From positions 1,253,001 to 1,317,000 of the forward strand of contig NZ_JARBAX010000001.1 of the NCBI RefSeq assembly GCF_028807635.1: a stretch of 64,000 nt of DNA, read 5' to 3'. Below, one piece after another: positions 27,468 through 37,223 of this stretch. Position 1 is the stretch's first letter. Each line of letters opens with the position of its first letter. Under the pieces are notes generated by a model. It was given only the letters and a program-made list of their open reading frames with translations, searched no databases and was not told the DNA's origin. The stretch comes from Streptomyces spiramyceticus (GTDB lineage: Bacteria; Actinomycetota; Actinomycetes; Streptomycetales; Streptomycetaceae). The translations under genes and the position numbers were made by a program.

Positions 27468-29441
27468 TCACTGGCCGGGACTGAAGGACACCGGCAGCCG
27501 GGCGGGCTTGCTGCCGGTCGGTGCGACCTGGAGGGTCTTGAGAGCGAACTCCATGACCTGCTTGTAGATGGGGCCGCAGATCTGGCCGCCGAAGTAGCTG
27601 CCCCTGGTCGGGTTCTGGATGGCGCAGTAGACGGTGATCCGTGGGTTGTCGGCGGGTGCGAATCCGGCGAAGGACGCGGTGTAGCCCTTGTAGCGTCCGG
27701 TGGCCGGATCCACGCGGTTGGACGTGCCCGTCTTACCGCCGACGCGATAGCCGGGGATACGGGCCTTGGTGCCCGTACCCTCCACGTCGTCCACAACCGA
27801 CTCCAGCATGGTGGCCAAGGTCTTGGCTGTCGCCTCGCTGACCACGCGGGTCTTCTTGGGGGCGGGGGCCGGGGTGAAGCGGCCGTCCGGGCCCTTCGTG
27901 CCGCGGACGAGCGTTGGCTGGATACGTACGCCGCCGTTGGCGATCGTCGAGTAGACGGAGGCCGCCTGCATGGCGTTGAGCGACAGGCCCTGGCCGAACG
28001 GGATCGTGTACTGCTGCGAGGTGCTCCAGTCCTTGGGCGGGGCGAGGATGCCCGCCGTCTCACCGGGATAGCCGAGGCCGCTGGGGCTGCCGAGGCCGAA
28101 CTTGCGCAGGTACGAGTAGAGGACCTGGTTGGCCTGCGGCCGGGTCTTGCCGAGCTGCTCGGTCGCCAGGATGGTGCCGATGTTGCTGGACTTGGCGAGT
28201 ACGCCGTTGAGCGTCAGGTACCAGGTGGGGTGGTCGATGTCGTCCTTGAACAGCCGGTCGCCGCGGTGCAGCCGGTTCGGTACGACGACATGGGTGCCCG
28301 GCGTGGCGGCGTTCTCCTCCAGCACTGCGGCCATGGACATGACCTTGGCTGTGGAGCCCGGTTCGTACACGTCCTGGAGGGCGGCGTTGCCCATGGCTGC
28401 CGCGTTGGCCTGCGAGAGGTTGTTGGGGTCGAAGCCGGGGGCGTTGGCCATGGCCAGGACCTCGCCGGTGCGGTTGTCCTGGACTATCACGTAGCCGCGG
28501 TCGGCATCGGACTTCTGCACCTGCTCGGCGATGGCGCGCTGGGCGGCGAACTGGATGTCGCGGTCGATGGTCAGCTCGATGTCCGAGCCGGGTACGGCGG
28601 GGACCTCGCGGGCACCGACGGTGGGGACCCGGCGGCCGCCGGACTGGGCGTAGGTGATCTGCCCGTCCGTGCCCGCCAGCTCCTTGTTCAACTGCGTCTC
28701 CAGGCCGCCCGCGCCCTTGCCTTCGGCATTGACGTAACCCAGTATCCCGGCGGCGAGATCGCCATTGGGGTAGACGCGCTTGCTGCTGGGCTCCTGGAAG
28801 ACGCCGAGCAGCACATTGGCGCCCGGGCCGCCCTTGGCCTTGTCGGCCCTGGCCTTCTCGGCGAAAACGCTCTTGAGGTCCTTGATCTGCTTCCAGATCT
28901 GCGGGGTCTGGCGGCGGGCCAGGACCGCGTACCTGCTCTTGGGCGTGCTGAGCTTCCTGGCCAGGTCTCCGGCGTCCTTGCGGAGGATCGGGGCGAGGAG
29001 CGCGGCGGCCTGCTCGGGCGCGTCGTGCGTCTTGCTGAACTTGGCGGTGAACATCGACGGGTCGGCCGTGATGTCGTGCGCGTCGACGCTGGTGGCGAGG
29101 GCGATGCCGCCGCGGTCGGTGATCTCCCCGCGCTCGGCGGCCAGTGTGGCGCTGGAGTACCGGTTCTTCTCCGCCTTGGCGGCGTACGCGCTCGCGTCCA
29201 CGGCCTGCACCTGGAGCAGTCGTACGACGAAGGCCAGCATGACCAGCGTCAGACCGAGGCTGACCAGGCGCAGCCTGGGCTTGGGGCTGCCGAGGCGCAG
29301 GGCGGGAGTGGCCTTGGACGCGGAGCGTGCGGAGAGGCGCGGGCGTCCTACGGAAGGGTGCGCGGCGGGCTTGGGGCGCCCCCCGCCCTGCGGACGACCG
29401 GGGCCGGGCACACGGCGGCGCGGCGGTTCCTTGGGGGGCAC
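27468..29441 (-). CDS. ftsI: FtsI, septal class B penicillin-binding protein
   Basis: 657 residues, GTG start, 4 bases after the ftsL stop. A basic, proline-rich cytoplasmic part (about 1-55), one membrane helix (LVSLGLTLVMLAFVVRLLQVQA), a dimerisation domain and the transpeptidase domain with active serine in EPGSTAKVM, SSN in AKSSNIG and KTG in GGKTGTSN. It crosslinks septal peptidoglycan with FtsW. Confidence 0.97.
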   Translation of the reverse strand: MPPKEPPRRRVPGPGRPQGGGRPKPAAHPSVGRPRLSARSASKATPALRLGSPKPRLRLVSLGLTLVMLAFVVRLLQVQAVDASAYAAKAEKNRYSSATLAAERGEITDRGGIALATSVDAHDITADPSMFTAKFSKTHDAPEQAAALLAPILRKDAGDLARKLSTPKSRYAVLARRQTPQIWKQIKDLKSVFAEKARADKAKGGPGANVLLGVFQEPSSKRVYPNGDLAAGILGYVNAEGKGAGGLETQLNKELAGTDGQITYAQSGGRRVPTVGAREVPAVPGSDIELTIDRDIQFAAQRAIAEQVQKSDADRGYVIVQDNRTGEVLAMANAPGFDPNNLSQANAAAMGNAALQDVYEPGSTAKVMSMAAVLEENAATPGTHVVVPNRLHRGDRLFKDDIDHPTWYLTLNGVLAKSSNIGTILATEQLGKTRPQANQVLYSYLRKFGLGSPSGLGYPGETAGILAPPKDWSTSQQYTIPFGQGLSLNAMQAASVYSTIANGGVRIQPTLVRGTKGPDGRFTPAPAPKKTRVVSEATAKTLATMLESVVDDVEGTGTKARIPGYRVGGKTGTSNRVDPATGRYKGYTASFAGFAPADNPRITVYCAIQNPTRGSYFGGQICGPIYKQVMEFALKTLQVAPTGSKPARLPVSFSPGQ

Positions 29442-29445
29442 TGCG

Positions 29446-30048
29446 TCACCTGCCGGGGGTAGGGGCGGGTCGGTACGCCGGCGCGGAAGCGGGCGGCGCC
29501 GGGGCCGGGATCGTCGGCGTGGAAGCGGGCGGCGCCGGGGGCGGGGCGGACGGCGCCCCGGTGGCGGGCGCCTGAGGCGGGGCCGACGGCGCCGTCCCAG
29601 GGGGCGGGACCGACGGCGCTCCGGGCGTGGGCTCCGGGGCGGGGAAGTTCAGCGGCGTCGCGACGGCGGCGGGCTCGGCGGACGCCGGGGAGGGGACGCC
29701 GCGGACCGTTCCGTCCGGGTCGAGGAACGCGGGGGAACCGCCCGGCACCATGCCGAGTTCGCGGGCCCGGCGCTCTAGCGCGCCGGGCGCGGACCGGTCG
29801 TCGACGTCCTGCTGGAGCGCCTGCTCCTGGTCGGTCAGTTCGGTGGTCCGCTTCTTGAGTTCGCTCAGTTTGAACGAGCCCTCGTTGAGCGAGGAGTTCA
29901 GCAGCAGGAGGGTGATCAGACCGCCGCCGAGCAGCAGCACGACCAGCAGGACGAAGGGGGTCTTGGCCGCCGTACTGGGGCCGCCCGACGGCAGCAGCCG
30001 CGCCAGCCGCGCGGCCCGCCCCTTCAACTGCTTGGCCGGCTTGGTCAC
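29446..30048 (-). CDS. ftsL: FtsL-like septum protein with long Pro/Ala tail
   Basis: 200 residues. A basic N-terminus, one membrane helix ([25 protein letters not shown], about 30-54), a coiled coil ([25 protein letters not shown]) and the [11 protein letters not shown] motif are typical of FtsL. An unusual C-terminal tail of about 85 residues is almost only Pro, Ala, Ser, Gly, Thr, outside the cell and probably extended. GTG start overlaps the rsmH stop (GTGA). Confidence 0.9.
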   Translation of the reverse strand: MTKPAKQLKGRAARLARLLPSGGPSTAAKTPFVLLVVLLLGGGLITLLLLNSSLNEGSFKLSELKKRTTELTDQEQALQQDVDDRSAPGALERRARELGMVPGGSPAFLDPDGTVRGVPSPASAEPAAVATPLNFPAPEPTPGAPSVPPPGTAPSAPPQAPATGAPSAPPPAPPASTPTIPAPAPPASAPAYRPAPTPGR

Positions 30049-31001
30049 AGCACGTCCTCCCGGATGCGCTCAGCGCCCCGGAGCCTGGCCGGGGCGGCAC
30101 GCCGGTTCTCGGCCACCTCTTCCTCCGTCGGCAGTTCCGCACCGCGCGTCAGCAGCTTCAGCCTCGGCTGGTACTGCTCGGGTACGACCGGCAGGCCGGG
30201 CGGCGCCGTATTGGCGGCCCCTGCCGCGAAGACCTGCTTGACCAGTCGGTCTTCGAGCGAGTGGTACGACAGGACAGCGATCCGGCCGCCCACGGCGAGC
30301 GTCCCGACCGCCGCCGGGATCGCCTTCTCCAGCACGCTGAGCTCGCCATTGACCTCGATGCGCAGCGCCTGGAAGGTGCGCTTGGCGGGGTTGCCACCGG
30401 TGCGCTTGGCGGCCTGCGGCAGTGCGTTGCGGATCAGCTCGACGAGGCGGGCACTGTTGCTGAAGGGCTCCTTCTCGCGTTCGCGCACGATTGCCGAGAC
30501 GATCCGCTTGGCCTGCTTCTCCTCGCCGTACTGGCGCAGGATCCGCACCAGCTCGCCCGGCGGGTAGGTGTTGAGGACCTCGGCGGCGCTGACGCCCGTC
30601 GTCTGGTCCATGCGCATGTCGAGGGGGGCGTCGTGGGCGTACGCGAATCCGCGCTCGCGCTCGTCGAGCTGCATCGACGAGACGCCGAGGTCGAACAGGA
30701 TGCCCTGTACGCGCGGGACGGAGAGCCGATCCAGGACCTCGGGCAGCTCGTCGTAGACGGCGTGCACCAGGGTCGCCCGGTCGCCGAACGGGGCGAGCCG
30801 TTCGCCGGAGAGCCGCAGCGCTTCCTTGTCCCGGTCGAGTGCGATGAGCCGCGCCGAGGGGAAGGCGGTCAGCAGCGCCTCGCTGTGTCCGCCGAGGCCG
30901 AGGGTGCAGTCGACGACCACGGCTCCCGGCTGCTCGAGCGCCGGGGCCAACAGGTCCAGGCATCGCTGGAGCATCACCGGGACGTGTCGGGTCTGGCTCA
31001 T
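30045..31001 (-). CDS. rsmH: RsmH, 16S rRNA m4C1402 methyltransferase
   Basis: 318 residues. SAM-binding [35 protein letters not shown]-like [24 protein letters not shown] and [10 protein letters not shown] mark the family. It methylates N4 of C1402 in 16S rRNA. It is the first gene of the minus-strand wall/division operon; no mraZ is found upstream. Confidence 0.97.
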   Translation of the reverse strand: MSQTRHVPVMLQRCLDLLAPALEQPGAVVVDCTLGLGGHSEALLTAFPSARLIALDRDKEALRLSGERLAPFGDRATLVHAVYDELPEVLDRLSVPRVQGILFDLGVSSMQLDERERGFAYAHDAPLDMRMDQTTGVSAAEVLNTYPPGELVRILRQYGEEKQAKRIVSAIVREREKEPFSNSARLVELIRNALPQAAKRTGGNPAKRTFQALRIEVNGELSVLEKAIPAAVGTLAVGGRIAVLSYHSLEDRLVKQVFAAGAANTAPPGLPVVPEQYQPRLKLLTRGAELPTEEEVAENRRAAPARLRGAERIREDVL

Positions 31002-31401
31002 GCGCCCTCTCAGGTGCCGGCGCGGCTTTGTACGTACGGCCTGGTCCCCCTCCGCTCACAAGGGGAAGCGGCCTGCCGGCGCCGGGGAAGTGGCGTCGGC
31101 CGACCGGCGAGCGGGAGGAGGCCGGGCCGTACGTACGCCGCGCACGCGGGGAAATTCACGATGGATGTGCGAGATGTGTCCGTAAAGCGATGACGGGTGC
31201 GTCACGCCACCCACTTCGCGTCACTTTAGTCCACGGGCCCTTCCGGTCAATCAACCGGCCAGCGCGTCGCCCAGCGTTGTTTTCACTCGTACGGAGGAGA
31301 CCATCGGCCACGTGTGGGTTACCTCACAACAAGCCTTGTTGACGTTCTTTGTCCCTTCTCACAGCGGGCCCGCACCCCCCGTGACCATTAACGTCTGAAG
31401 C
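31002..31401. promoter_or_regulatory. 400-base divergent control region between rsmH and carbonic anhydrase
   Basis: No gene is supported here. It must hold the main promoter of the division cluster (minus strand) and that of the anhydrase (plus). A perfect palindrome AACAAGCCTTGTT sits at 31328-31340. TAACGT at 31389-31394 is a -10 candidate 7 bases before the anhydrase ATG. I see no confident promoter for rsmH. Confidence 0.5.
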
Positions 31402-31965
31402 ATGTCGACTTCCGCAGATCTTCCCACCGAGCCCACCGCAGCGCAGCCCGGCGCGGCGCGCACCGGCGGTACGGTCACCGACCGCCTCGTAGAGGCGAAC
31501 CGGGCGTACGCCGCGAACTTCGACGACCCGGGGATGGACGCGCGGCCCGTGCTGCACGTCGCCGTGGTCGCCTGCATGGACGCGAGGCTCGACCTGCACG
31601 ACGCCCTCGGGCTCTCACTGGGCGACTGCCACACCATCCGCAACGCGGGCGGCGTGGTCACCGACGACGTCATCCGGTCGCTGACCATCAGCCAGCGTGC
31701 GCTGGGCACCCGCAGCGTCATACTCATCCACCACACCAACTGCGGTCTCGAAAGCCTCACCGAGGACTTCCGGCACGAGCTGGAGGACGAGGTCGGGCAG
31801 CGTCCGCCCTGGGCCGTGGAGGCCTTCCGGGACGTCGACCAGGACGTACGGCAGTCGATGCAGCGGGTGCGGACCTCGCCCTTCCTGCCGCACACCGACG
31901 ACGTGCGCGGCTTCGTGTTCGAGGTGGCCACCGGCCTGCTGCGGGAGATCGACCCTGTGAAGTGA
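31402..31965 (+). CDS. Beta-class carbonic anhydrase
   Basis: 187 residues. Zinc ligands Cys58 (in VVACMDARLD, with the Asp60-Arg62 dyad), His111 and Cys114 (LIHHTNCG) match plant-type/Rv1284-like beta carbonic anhydrases. It interconverts CO2 and bicarbonate in the cytosol. The first 25 residues are Ala/Thr/Pro-rich and poorly conserved. No SD; a -10-like TAACGT 7 bases upstream suggests leaderless mRNA. Confidence 0.93.
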   Translation: MSTSADLPTEPTAAQPGAARTGGTVTDRLVEANRAYAANFDDPGMDARPVLHVAVVACMDARLDLHDALGLSLGDCHTIRNAGGVVTDDVIRSLTISQRALGTRSVILIHHTNCGLESLTEDFRHELEDEVGQRPPWAVEAFRDVDQDVRQSMQRVRTSPFLPHTDDVRGFVFEVATGLLREIDPVK

Positions 31966-32167
31966 CGCGAACTGAGTGGACAAAAACACGGCAACCCCCG
32001 ACATATCCCGCGCAGTTGTCCACAGGCGAGTGACACGAAGCGGTAACGGCAACAAGAATGCGTGTGTGACATCCCGTCCGAACATTCCAGGCGTGGTGTC
32101 CGTATTTCGGGGTGGGCCGGTCCGTCGTCGTGGCGTCGGCCTGTAGAACGGGGCCGAGGAGGGCCGG

Positions 32168-33250
32168 GTGACGACCTATGACGATCGAGCGAGCCTCACA
32201 GATCTGACCACCACAGCGGAGCGAGTCCGCAGGTCGGTGGAGGGTGTGATCGAGGGCAAGCCGGAGGTCGTACGGCTTTCGCTGACCGTGCTCCTCGCGG
32301 AGGGGCATCTGCTCATCGAGGATGTGCCGGGCGTGGGCAAGACGATGCTCGCCAAGGCACTGGCCAGATCCATCGACTGCTCCGTGCGGCGCATTCAGTT
32401 CACGCCCGACCTGCTGCCTTCGGACATCACGGGCGTCAGCATTTACGACCAGCAGCGGCGCGACTTCGAGTTCAAGCCGGGTGCGATCTTCGCCCAGATC
32501 GTGATCGGCGACGAGATCAACCGCGCGTCGCCGAAAACCCAGTCCGCGCTGCTGGAGTCGATGGAGGAGCGCCAGGTCACCATGGACGGGCAGACGTACG
32601 AGCTGCCCACCCCGTTCATGGTGGTCGCCACGCAGAACCCGGTGGAGATGGAGGGCACGTATCCGCTGCCCGAGGCGCAGCGCGACCGCTTCATGGCGCG
32701 CGTCTCCATCGGCTATCCGAGCGCGGAGGCCGAGCTCCAGATGCTCGACGTGCACGGCGGGGTGTCGCCGCTCGACGACCTCCAGCCCGTGGCGCACGCG
32801 CACGAGATCGTGAAGCTGATCGACGCCGTCCGTACGGTCCATGTGGCCGAAGCGGTCCGGCGGTACGCGGTGCAGCTGGTCTCGGCCACCCGCAGCCATC
32901 CCGATCTGCGGCTCGGCGCCTCGCCGCGCGCGACGCTGCATCTGCTGCGCGCCGCCAAGGCCTCGGCCGCGCTGAGCGGGCGTGATTACGCGCTGCCCGA
33001 CGACGTACAGGCGCTCGCTGTGGCGGTGCTCGCGCACCGGCTGCTGCCGACCGCCCAGGCTCAGCTGAACCGGCGCACCTCTGAGCAGGTGGTCCTGGAG
33101 ATCCTCCAGCGCACGCCCGTACCGACCGCCGCCGCACCCGCCGCCGCACCGATTGCTGCCGACGGCGGCCACGCGGCGGCCCGGGCCACACCACCTCCCG
33201 GCGCTCCGCTGTACGGCCGTCAGCAGCAGCCCGGCGTACGGCGACTGTGA
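32168..33250 (+). CDS. MoxR family AAA+ ATPase
   Basis: 360 residues from GTG at 32168 (GAGGAGGG upstream); ATG at 32178 is not in the same frame position and is ignored. Walker A EDVPGVGKTMLAKALA, Walker B VIGDEINRASPKTQSALLE, sensor TQNPVEMEGTYPLPEAQRDRFM. MoxR proteins act as chaperone-like ATPases, usually with the DUF58 protein encoded next. The Ala/Pro-rich last 45 residues are probably disordered. Its stop overlaps the next start. Confidence 0.95.
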   Translation: MTTYDDRASLTDLTTTAERVRRSVEGVIEGKPEVVRLSLTVLLAEGHLLIEDVPGVGKTMLAKALARSIDCSVRRIQFTPDLLPSDITGVSIYDQQRRDFEFKPGAIFAQIVIGDEINRASPKTQSALLESMEERQVTMDGQTYELPTPFMVVATQNPVEMEGTYPLPEAQRDRFMARVSIGYPSAEAELQMLDVHGGVSPLDDLQPVAHAHEIVKLIDAVRTVHVAEAVRRYAVQLVSATRSHPDLRLGASPRATLHLLRAAKASAALSGRDYALPDDVQALAVAVLAHRLLPTAQAQLNRRTSEQVVLEILQRTPVPTAAAPAAAPIAADGGHAAARATPPPGAPLYGRQQQPGVRRL

Positions 33251-34668
33251 TGGCGGGCGGGGGGCCCGCCGCAGCGGACGACGGCAGGGACGACGGCGGG
33301 GACGGCGACGAGAAGGGCGGCCTGCGGGCGGCGCTGTCGGGCCTGACCACGCGCGGCCGCTCCTTCCTGGCGGCCGGCATCGCCGCCGCGGTGTGCGCGT
33401 ACGTCCTGGGACAGGCCGATCTGCTGCGCGTCGGACTGCTGCTCGCGGTGCTGCCACTGGTGTGTGTGGCCGTGCTGTACCGCACGCGCTACCGGGTCGC
33501 GGCCAGCAGGCGGCTCTCGCCGTCGCGCGCGGCGACGGGCTCGGAGGCGCGCGTACATCTGCGGATGGACAACGTCTCGCGGCTGCCCACAGGGCTGCTG
33601 ATGCTCCAGGACCGGGTGCCGTACGTGCTGGGGCCGCGGCCCAGGTTCGTCCTGGACCGGGTGGAGGCGGGCGGCCGGCGCGAGGTGTCCTACCGGGTCC
33701 GCTCCGACCTGCGCGGACGCTATCCGCTCGGGCCGCTGCAACTGCGGCTGACCGACCCCTTCGGGATGTGCGAGCTGACCCGGTCCTTCAGCGCGTACGA
33801 CACACTGACCGTGATCCCGCGCGTCGAGGCGCTGCCCGCGGTGCGGTTCTCGGGCGAGGCGTCGGGGTACGGCGACGGGCGCAACCGCTCGCTCGCGCTG
33901 GCCGGCGAGGACGATGTGATCCCGCGCGGCTACCGGCACGGCGACGACCTGCGCCGCGTCCACTGGCGCTCCACCGCGCGCTACGGCGAGCTGATGGTGC
34001 GCCGTGAGGAGCAGCCGCAGCGGGCCAGGTGCACGGTGCTGCTCGACACCCGGCGGGTGGCCTACCAGGGGGCCGGGCCCGACTCGGCCTTCGAGTGGGC
34101 GGTGTCGGGAGCGGCTTCCGCGCTGGTGCACATGCTCGAACGGGGCTTCTCGGTACGGCTGTTGACGGACACCGGGAACTCGGTGCCCGGTGAGGGGGCC
34201 GGTGGTTTCGCCGGGGCCACGCAGGAGACGGCCGATTCCGCCGGTCTGATGATGGACACGCTGGCCGTCGTCGGCCACTCGGACGGCGCCGGGCTTTCCC
34301 GGTCGTACGACGTGCTGCGCGGCGGAAACGAGGGTCTCCTGGTCGCCTTCTTCGGTGACCTGGACGACGAGCAGGCTGCCGTGGCGGCGCGCATGCGCCA
34401 GCGCAGCGGCGCCGCCGTCGCCTTCGTCCTGGACAGCACCACGTGGGTGCGGGGGCACGAAGCCACGGATGCCGGGCGGCCCGCGGGCGAGGGCGCGGCG
34501 GAGGTCGAGGAGCGGGTCAGGCCGCTGCGAGAGGCGGGGTGGACGGTGCTCGCCGTGCCTCCGGGCACGCCGCTCGCCGATCTGTGGCGGACGGCGGAAC
34601 GACAGCGCACCGGCGCGGGGGCGTCCCCTGCGGGCGGCGCGGCAGGCACATCTGGGGGTTGGTCATGA
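33247..34668 (+). CDS. DUF58 domain protein, MoxR partner
   Basis: 473 residues. Two membrane helices near residues 38-78 (FLAAGIAAAVCAYVLGQADLLRVGLLLAVLPLVCVAVLY is the visible stretch, here shortened in meaning to two spans) and the DUF58 signature RGYRHGDDLRRVHWRSTARYGELMV. GTG at 33247 overlaps the moxR stop; ATG at 33250 is the next codon and equally possible. By analogy with other MoxR-DUF58 pairs it may have a von Willebrand-like fold that binds client proteins. The gene overlaps the following one by ATGA. Confidence 0.9.
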   Translation: MMAGGGPAAADDGRDDGGDGDEKGGLRAALSGLTTRGRSFLAAGIAAAVCAYVLGQADLLRVGLLLAVLPLVCVAVLYRTRYRVAASRRLSPSRAATGSEARVHLRMDNVSRLPTGLLMLQDRVPYVLGPRPRFVLDRVEAGGRREVSYRVRSDLRGRYPLGPLQLRLTDPFGMCELTRSFSAYDTLTVIPRVEALPAVRFSGEASGYGDGRNRSLALAGEDDVIPRGYRHGDDLRRVHWRSTARYGELMVRREEQPQRARCTVLLDTRRVAYQGAGPDSAFEWAVSGAASALVHMLERGFSVRLLTDTGNSVPGEGAGGFAGATQETADSAGLMMDTLAVVGHSDGAGLSRSYDVLRGGNEGLLVAFFGDLDDEQAAVAARMRQRSGAAVAFVLDSTTWVRGHEATDAGRPAGEGAAEVEERVRPLREAGWTVLAVPPGTPLADLWRTAERQRTGAGASPAGGAAGTSGGWS

Positions 34669-37139
34669 GTGGTCGCGGACGGCTGGCGCTGTGCGCCATG
34701 GCGGCCACGCTGATGGCGGCGGGCGCGCTGCTGCCGCTGGTCGACAAGGCCTCGTGGTTTCTGACGGCCGTGCTGCTGGTGGCGATCCAGGCGGGCGTGG
34801 GGGCGCTGGCCCGGCGGGTGCCGCTGGCCCGGTCCCTGACCGTCGCGGTCCAGGCCTTCGTGGCTCTGGTGATGCTCACCGTGGTGTTCGCCATGGACGC
34901 GGCGATCGGCGGCGTACTGCCGGGGCCCGAGGCGTTCCGGGAGTTCGGCCGGCTGTTCACTTCGGGTGCGGAGGAGGTCGGGCGGTACGCCATCCCGGCT
35001 CCGGCGACCGAGGGCATCAGGCTGATGCTGGTCGGCGGTGTACTGCTGATCGGGCTTGCGGTGGACGCGCTTGCCGTGACGTTCCGCAGTGCGGCTCCGG
35101 CGGGGCTGCCGCTGCTCGCGCTGTACTCGGTGGCCGCGGGGCTTTCGCAGGGCGGAGCGGGCTGGCTGTGGTTCCTGCTGGCGTCCTCCGGCTATCTGCT
35201 GCTTCTGCTGGCCGAGGGCCGGGACCGGATCTCCCAGTGGGGCCGCGTCTTCGGCGGCGCACCGCGCACCGGGGGCCGTACGGCAGCGGCCGGATTCGAG
35301 ACGGCGGGCGGCTCCGCGCTGGCCCCGGTCCGTACGGGCCGGCGCATCGGCGTACTGGCCCTGGGCATCGCCCTGGTGGTTCCGGCGGCGCTGCCGGCGC
35401 TGGACGGAGGGCTGCTGGCGGGCACGGGCGCCGGTAAGGGGTCCGGTTCCGGGGGCGGGACGATTTCGGCGGTGAATCCGCTGGTCTCCCTGCAGAACAG
35501 CCTGAACCAGCCCGAGGACCGCGAGGTGCTGCGGTACCGCACGAACACGGACAGCACGCGGGATCTGTATCTGCGGATCGTCGCGCTGGACCAGTTCGAC
35601 GGCTCCGCGTGGAAGTCGTCTGAGCGCCGGATCGAGGACGTGCCCGGCCGGTTGCCCCGTCCGCAGGGGCTCAGCCCCGACGTCCGTGCGACCGAGATCA
35701 ACTCCAGTGTCTCGGCAGCCGGCTGGTACTCCCAGAGTTATCTCCCCATGCCGTACCCGGCGACGCAGGTGGACATCGACGGCCGCTGGCGTTACGAACC
35801 GGCCGGGCGGACGCTCGTGGGCGACCGGGGCCAGACCACGCGCGGTGTGCGCTACACGGTGAGCAGCCTGATAGTGCGGCCGACCGCGGAGCAGCTGGCT
35901 GCGGCCTCGACGCCGCCTGCCGCGATGCTGCGCGAGTACACCAAGGTGCCCGATTCGCTGCCCGAGGTGGTGAGTTCGACGGCGCTCGATGTGACGAGGG
36001 GTGCGTCGAACGACTACGAGCGGGCGGTCAAGCTCCAGGACTGGTTCGCGGCGAAAGGCGGTTTCACGTACGACACGCAGGTCCAGTCGGGCAGCGGCAC
36101 TGCCGCGATCGCCCGCTTCCTCAGGGACAAGGAAGGCTTCTGCGTCCACTTCTCGTTCTCGATGGCCGCGATGGCAAGGACGTTGGGCATCCCGGCGCGC
36201 GTGGCGGTGGGTTTCACGCCCGGCACGGGGCAGTCGGACGGCACCATGTCGGTCGGCCTGCGCGATGCGCACGCGTGGCCGGAGCTGTACTTCGAGGGCG
36301 TGGGGTGGACCCGGTTCGAGCCCACGCCGACCCGTGGCTCGGTGCCGGACTACACCCGCGCGCAGACGCCGTCCGGTGAGGCGTCCAACCCGGCGCAGGC
36401 GGAGCCCAGCACGTCGTCGGTGCCTTCGGCCGCGCCCAGCGCCACGGACAGCTGCCCGGCGCAGAGCAGGAAGCTGGGGGACTGCGGCGGTCCGGCGCAG
36501 CAGGGTGGGGCCGGCCCCACCGACCCCGGTGTTTCTGCCGGGTTCGTGATCCTGGTGGCGCTGGGGGTGGCGCTCGCGGTGCTGGTTCCCCTGGTGCCGC
36601 TGCTGTTGCGGAGCCGGACGCGCTCGCGACGGCTCGGCTCCGGCGGACGCACGCCCGCGGATGCGGCCGCCCGTACGCTGGCCGGCTGGCGTGAGATCAC
36701 GGACTCGGCCTGGGACTACGGCATCGAGCCCGACGAGTCGCAGACGCCGCGCAAGGCGGCAGCTCGGATCGTGCGTCTCGGCGGGCTCGAAGGAGCGTCC
36801 GCCGAGGCGGTGCACCGGGCGGCGGGGGCGGTGGAGCAGGTGCTCTACGCCCCTCGGCCCTCGGATGCGGGCGGTCTCGCCGAAGAGGCCCAGCGGGTAC
36901 GGGCGGGTCTGCGGGCAGCCGCCGGGCGGAGGGCACGTCTGCGGGCAGTGCTCGCGCCCCGCTCGGCTGTCCGCGTGGTAGTGGGCCATGTCGGAGCGGT
37001 GGGCCGCGGTGTCGAACCGCTGGGGAGCGAGCCGCTGGAACCTGAACCGGTGGGCCGGTGCCCTGCGGCGTCGCCCGTCCCGTCAGGGCGGCTGACCAGG
37101 CACTCGGGCACGCATACGCCCGGATGCGAATACGAGTGA
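34665..37139 (+). CDS. TgpA-like membrane transglutaminase-domain protein
   Basis: 824 residues from the ATG at 34665, which overlaps the DUF58 stop. Six or so membrane helices span residues 1-240, then a large extracytoplasmic part with a transglutaminase-like core: Cys493 in EGFCVHFSFSMAAMAR, His536 in RDAHAWPE, then WTRFEPTPTR. One helix near 625-650 leads to a cytoplasmic DUF4129-like tail. Family members may act as proteases or amidases rather than crosslinkers; substrate unknown. Third gene of the MoxR-DUF58-TgpA operon. Confidence 0.93.
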   Translation: MSGRGRLALCAMAATLMAAGALLPLVDKASWFLTAVLLVAIQAGVGALARRVPLARSLTVAVQAFVALVMLTVVFAMDAAIGGVLPGPEAFREFGRLFTSGAEEVGRYAIPAPATEGIRLMLVGGVLLIGLAVDALAVTFRSAAPAGLPLLALYSVAAGLSQGGAGWLWFLLASSGYLLLLLAEGRDRISQWGRVFGGAPRTGGRTAAAGFETAGGSALAPVRTGRRIGVLALGIALVVPAALPALDGGLLAGTGAGKGSGSGGGTISAVNPLVSLQNSLNQPEDREVLRYRTNTDSTRDLYLRIVALDQFDGSAWKSSERRIEDVPGRLPRPQGLSPDVRATEINSSVSAAGWYSQSYLPMPYPATQVDIDGRWRYEPAGRTLVGDRGQTTRGVRYTVSSLIVRPTAEQLAAASTPPAAMLREYTKVPDSLPEVVSSTALDVTRGASNDYERAVKLQDWFAAKGGFTYDTQVQSGSGTAAIARFLRDKEGFCVHFSFSMAAMARTLGIPARVAVGFTPGTGQSDGTMSVGLRDAHAWPELYFEGVGWTRFEPTPTRGSVPDYTRAQTPSGEASNPAQAEPSTSSVPSAAPSATDSCPAQSRKLGDCGGPAQQGGAGPTDPGVSAGFVILVALGVALAVLVPLVPLLLRSRTRSRRLGSGGRTPADAAARTLAGWREITDSAWDYGIEPDESQTPRKAAARIVRLGGLEGASAEAVHRAAGAVEQVLYAPRPSDAGGLAEEAQRVRAGLRAAAGRRARLRAVLAPRSAVRVVVGHVGAVGRGVEPLGSEPLEPEPVGRCPAASPVPSGRLTRHSGTHTPGCEYE

Positions 37140-37173
37140 GGGGTGACCGCCTTGAGGCGGTCACCCCTCACTC
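37134..37173 (+). terminator. Terminator after the moxR operon, shared with the converging gene
   Basis: A perfect 18-bp stem GAGTGAGGGGTGACCGCC / GGCGGTCACCCCTCACTC with loop TTGA. It begins inside the last codons of the transglutaminase gene and can serve both directions. Confidence 0.93.
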
Positions 37174-37223
37174 GTAGCAAGTGCTGGATGCGATCGGATG
37201 CGATCAGTGTGCGCGGCCGGTGC

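Noticed and set aside
25763..28063. Reading murE from the first in-frame ATG-like codon at 28063
   Set aside because: The first 250 codons lie inside ftsI in another frame and are Arg/Pro/Ser-rich without homology; the Mur ligase domain begins after 27307.
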